Positions 6,383-8,086 of a stretch of DNA of 8,086 bases are shown piece by piece. Under the pieces are notes generated by a model. That model worked only from the letters and a program-made list of their open reading frames with translations. It was not told where the DNA came from and ran no database searches. The DNA comes from Mucilaginibacter sp. (lineage in GTDB: Bacteria > Bacteroidota > Bacteroidia > Sphingobacteriales > Sphingobacteriaceae): contig JAQBNY010000117.1 of NCBI GenBank assembly GCA_028288315.1, forward strand, positions 1-8,086. The letters are read 5' to 3'. A program made the position numbers and the translations under genes. The first letter of the stretch is position 1; each line of letters begins with the position of its first letter.

Positions 6383-7810
6383 ATGAAAAAATTCATTATA
6401 GCAGTATTGCCACTCTTGTTGCTTGGCGCCTGCAAAAAAGATATAACCAGCCTTAACGTTAATCCCAAGCAACCTCAAACGGTGCCTGGCGGTGCTTTGT
6501 TTACAGAAGCGCAAAGGTCATTAAGCTATCAGATGGGATCTTCAAATGTTTATTTTAACATTTTCAGATTAATTGAACAGCAATGGCAGGAAACCACTTA
6601 CATTACAGAAAGTCAGTATAATATTAAAGACAATGCAATCCCTGATGGTATCTGGCGCACTTTATACCGCGATGTTTTAGAACCATTTGAACAGGCCAAA
6701 ACCACTTTTACAAATACACCTACCCTATCGGCGGGTACAGTTAAAAATGATGTTGCCATTGCTGATATAATGCAGATATACACTTATTATTATCTGGTAA
6801 CAACTTTTGGTAATATACCGTACACTGAGGCGCTGAACATAGATAATAAATTCCCGAAATTTGATGACGCAACTACAGTTTACCTGGCATTGTTAACCAG
6901 GTTAGATGCCGATATAGCTAATCTTGATGAAGCAGAAGGCAGCATGGGCGAAGCAGATCAGATTTACGGTGGTGATATAGCCAGCTGGAAAAAATTTGCC
7001 AATACATTTAAACTAAAAATGGGTATCACTTTAGCTGACGCCGATAATGCAAAGGCAAAAACAGTTGTTGAAGCGGCGGTAGCTGCAGGTGTATTTACCA
7101 GCAATGATGACAACGCTAATTTTAAATTTTCTTTAAATCCACCAAATACTAACCCGGTATGGGTTGATCTTGTACAAAGCGGCAGGTTAGATTTTATTGC
7201 AGCAAAAACCATTGTTGATAATTTGACCAGTTCTGGAGATCCAAGACTTCCGTTATATTTTACTACTGATGCTTCCGGTAAATATTCTGGCGGCATACCG
7301 GGAACAAAAAACAGTTATAACGCATTTTCAAAGCCAAGCACAACTCTAACTGCTCCAAATTTTCCTGGCTTGCTACTTGATTATGCTGAAACTGAATTAA
7401 ATTTGGCCGAAGCTGTTGAAAGAGGTTATAATGTTGGCGGTACAGCAGCTGTTCATTACGCAAATGGCATAACTGCTTCTATTACCTACTGGGGTGGTAC
7501 CGGTACCAGCGCTACAGCTTATCTTGTAAAACCAACGGTAGCCTATGCAACAGCAACCGGCAATTATAAACAAAAAATAGGGTATCAAAAATGGCTTGCT
7601 TTATACAACCGCGGTTGGGATGCATGGATAGAGACCCGTAGGCTTGATTACCCGAAGCTCCCTGCACCTGCAGGTGCCGTAAGTGATTTCCCGGTAAGGT
7701 TCACTTACCCGGTTAGCGAACAAAACGTAAATACTGTCAATTACAATGATGCCTCATCTAAAATTGGGGGCGACGAAGTAACAACTAAACTATTTTTCGA
7801 TAAATTTTAA
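6383..7810 (+). CDS. SusD/RagB-like surface lipoprotein (SusD-like_2 type)
   Basis: A 475-residue lipoprotein that forms the lid over the SusC-like barrel and captures ligand. The signal peptide ends in LLLLGAC with lipidated Cys17, followed by KKD, which fits surface export in Bacteroidetes. The mature start NVNPKQPQTVPGGALFTEAQ (28-47), TTFGNIPYTEA (140-150) in the TPR-like part, YQKWLALYNRGWDAWIETRR (401-420) and GGD (462-464) near the end match the SusD-like subgroup with the 'starch-binding associating with outer membrane' domain rather than classic SusD; this assignment is by eye. I chose ATG at 6383, 10 bp after the susC stop, because it gives an exact lipoprotein signal; an in-frame ATG at 6320 lies inside susC and would bury it. 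No Shine-Dalgarno sequence is seen, so translation is probably coupled to susC. A terminator follows. Confidence 0.95.
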   Translation: MKKFIIAVLPLLLLGACKKDITSLNVNPKQPQTVPGGALFTEAQRSLSYQMGSSNVYFNIFRLIEQQWQETTYITESQYNIKDNAIPDGIWRTLYRDVLEPFEQAKTTFTNTPTLSAGTVKNDVAIADIMQIYTYYYLVTTFGNIPYTEALNIDNKFPKFDDATTVYLALLTRLDADIANLDEAEGSMGEADQIYGGDIASWKKFANTFKLKMGITLADADNAKAKTVVEAAVAAGVFTSNDDNANFKFSLNPPNTNPVWVDLVQSGRLDFIAAKTIVDNLTSSGDPRLPLYFTTDASGKYSGGIPGTKNSYNAFSKPSTTLTAPNFPGLLLDYAETELNLAEAVERGYNVGGTAAVHYANGITASITYWGGTGTSATAYLVKPTVAYATATGNYKQKIGYQKWLALYNRGWDAWIETRRLDYPKLPAPAGAVSDFPVRFTYPVSEQNVNTVNYNDASSKIGGDEVTTKLFFDKF

Positions 7811-7828
7811 TAATTGATTAATAGGCTC

Positions 7829-7860
7829 AAAAGGAGTTGCCGAGTGGTAACTCCTTTTTT
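7829..7860. terminator. Bidirectional intrinsic terminator after susD
   Basis: AAAAGGAGTTGCC (7829-7841), loop GAGT, then GGTAACTCCTTTT (7846-7858) make a 13 bp stem with one G-U pair. The plus-strand tail continues as TT, A, TTT; on the minus strand the stem ends in TTTT. It lies 18 nt after the susD stop and between convergent genes, so it probably ends both the susCD transcript and that of the minus-strand gene at 7893. Confidence 0.9.
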
Positions 7861-7892
7861 ATTTATAAAAATATTAAAGCTTAATTTTATTA

Positions 7893-8086
7893 TTACTTAG
7901 TGCTTAATTTTTGATCATTATGCTTGTTGACTGCATCAATCCGTACCTTCTTAGCCTCTAAAGGTTTTTGAGGTTTTGGAAGATGTACCAATTTATCGCG
8001 CATCCAATCTGTAAGTTTGTGATGTAATGGCACTAGTATGGCAGCAACAATTACAAGAATAAGCAATTCAAGGATGGGCGAATGAT
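7893..8086 (-). CDS. C-terminal part of a probable membrane protein (partial)
   Basis: The last 63 codons and stop of a minus-strand gene whose 5' part lies beyond the window. Read from its first complete codon: HSPILELLILVIVAAILVPL is a hydrophobic segment fit to be the final transmembrane helix, followed by HHKLTDWMRDKLVHLPKP and a charged, lysine-rich tail ending NDQKLSTK. The frame is open to the window edge. A last membrane helix with a short positive cytoplasmic tail suggests an inner-membrane protein, but I do not recognise the family. It converges with the susCD operon and shares its terminator. Confidence 0.7.
   Translation of the reverse strand, partial: HSPILELLILVIVAAILVPLHHKLTDWMRDKLVHLPKPQKPLEAKKVRIDAVNKHNDQKLSTK

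Noticed and set aside
7495..7508. 14 bp perfect palindrome TGGTACCGGTACCA
   Set aside because: It lies within the SusD-like coding sequence and follows from Gly-Thr codons (GGT ACC GGT ACC); no regulatory context.

Overview
The window looks like chromosome from a Bacteroidota bacterium, most likely a Sphingobacteriaceae-type soil or aquatic species (Mucilaginibacter/Pedobacter-like). The basis is a SusC/RagA plus SusD/RagB pair, a tandem-domain universal stress protein of the Bacteroidetes type, AT-rich leaders without clear Shine-Dalgarno sequences, and TAnnTTTG-like promoter fragments. The genus is inference. No rRNA, tRNA, CRISPR array, transposase, integrase or recognisable attachment site was seen.

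Left part (1-2337), judged by eye at about 30% G+C: a secreted protein (99-773) that reads as a degenerate zinc-metallopeptidase-like protein; a 216 bp gap with two inverted repeats, the second placed like an activator site; a universal stress protein with two USP domains (990-1862); and, convergent to it, a small helix-turn-helix regulator on the minus strand (1975-2337).

Middle (2338-3117): a 780 bp gap between the divergent regulator and susC. It holds no convincing protein gene. It does hold a strong intrinsic terminator (2619-2655, plus strand) with no gene in front of it, so a small RNA may end there. It also holds a tandem 11 bp repeat, a small hairpin and an inverted repeat overlapping the likely susC promoter.

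Right part (3118-7810), judged by eye at about 42% G+C: a two-gene operon encoding a TonB-linked outer-membrane transporter (SusC/RagA family, 1084 aa) and its surface lipoprotein partner (SusD-like, 475 aa), 10 bp apart and closed by a bidirectional terminator (7829-7860). Together they should bind a substrate on the cell surface and import it across the outer membrane with TonB/ExbBD energy. No glycosidase, peptidase, sigma/anti-sigma pair or hybrid two-component regulator lies in the window, so the substrate cannot be deduced. The window ends in the C-terminal part of a convergent minus-strand gene (7893-8086) for a probable membrane protein.

No clearly new multi-gene system is visible. 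The points most worth a second look are the orphan terminator/possible sRNA upstream of susC, the palindrome upstream of the stress protein, and the apparently inactive peptidase-like secreted protein.
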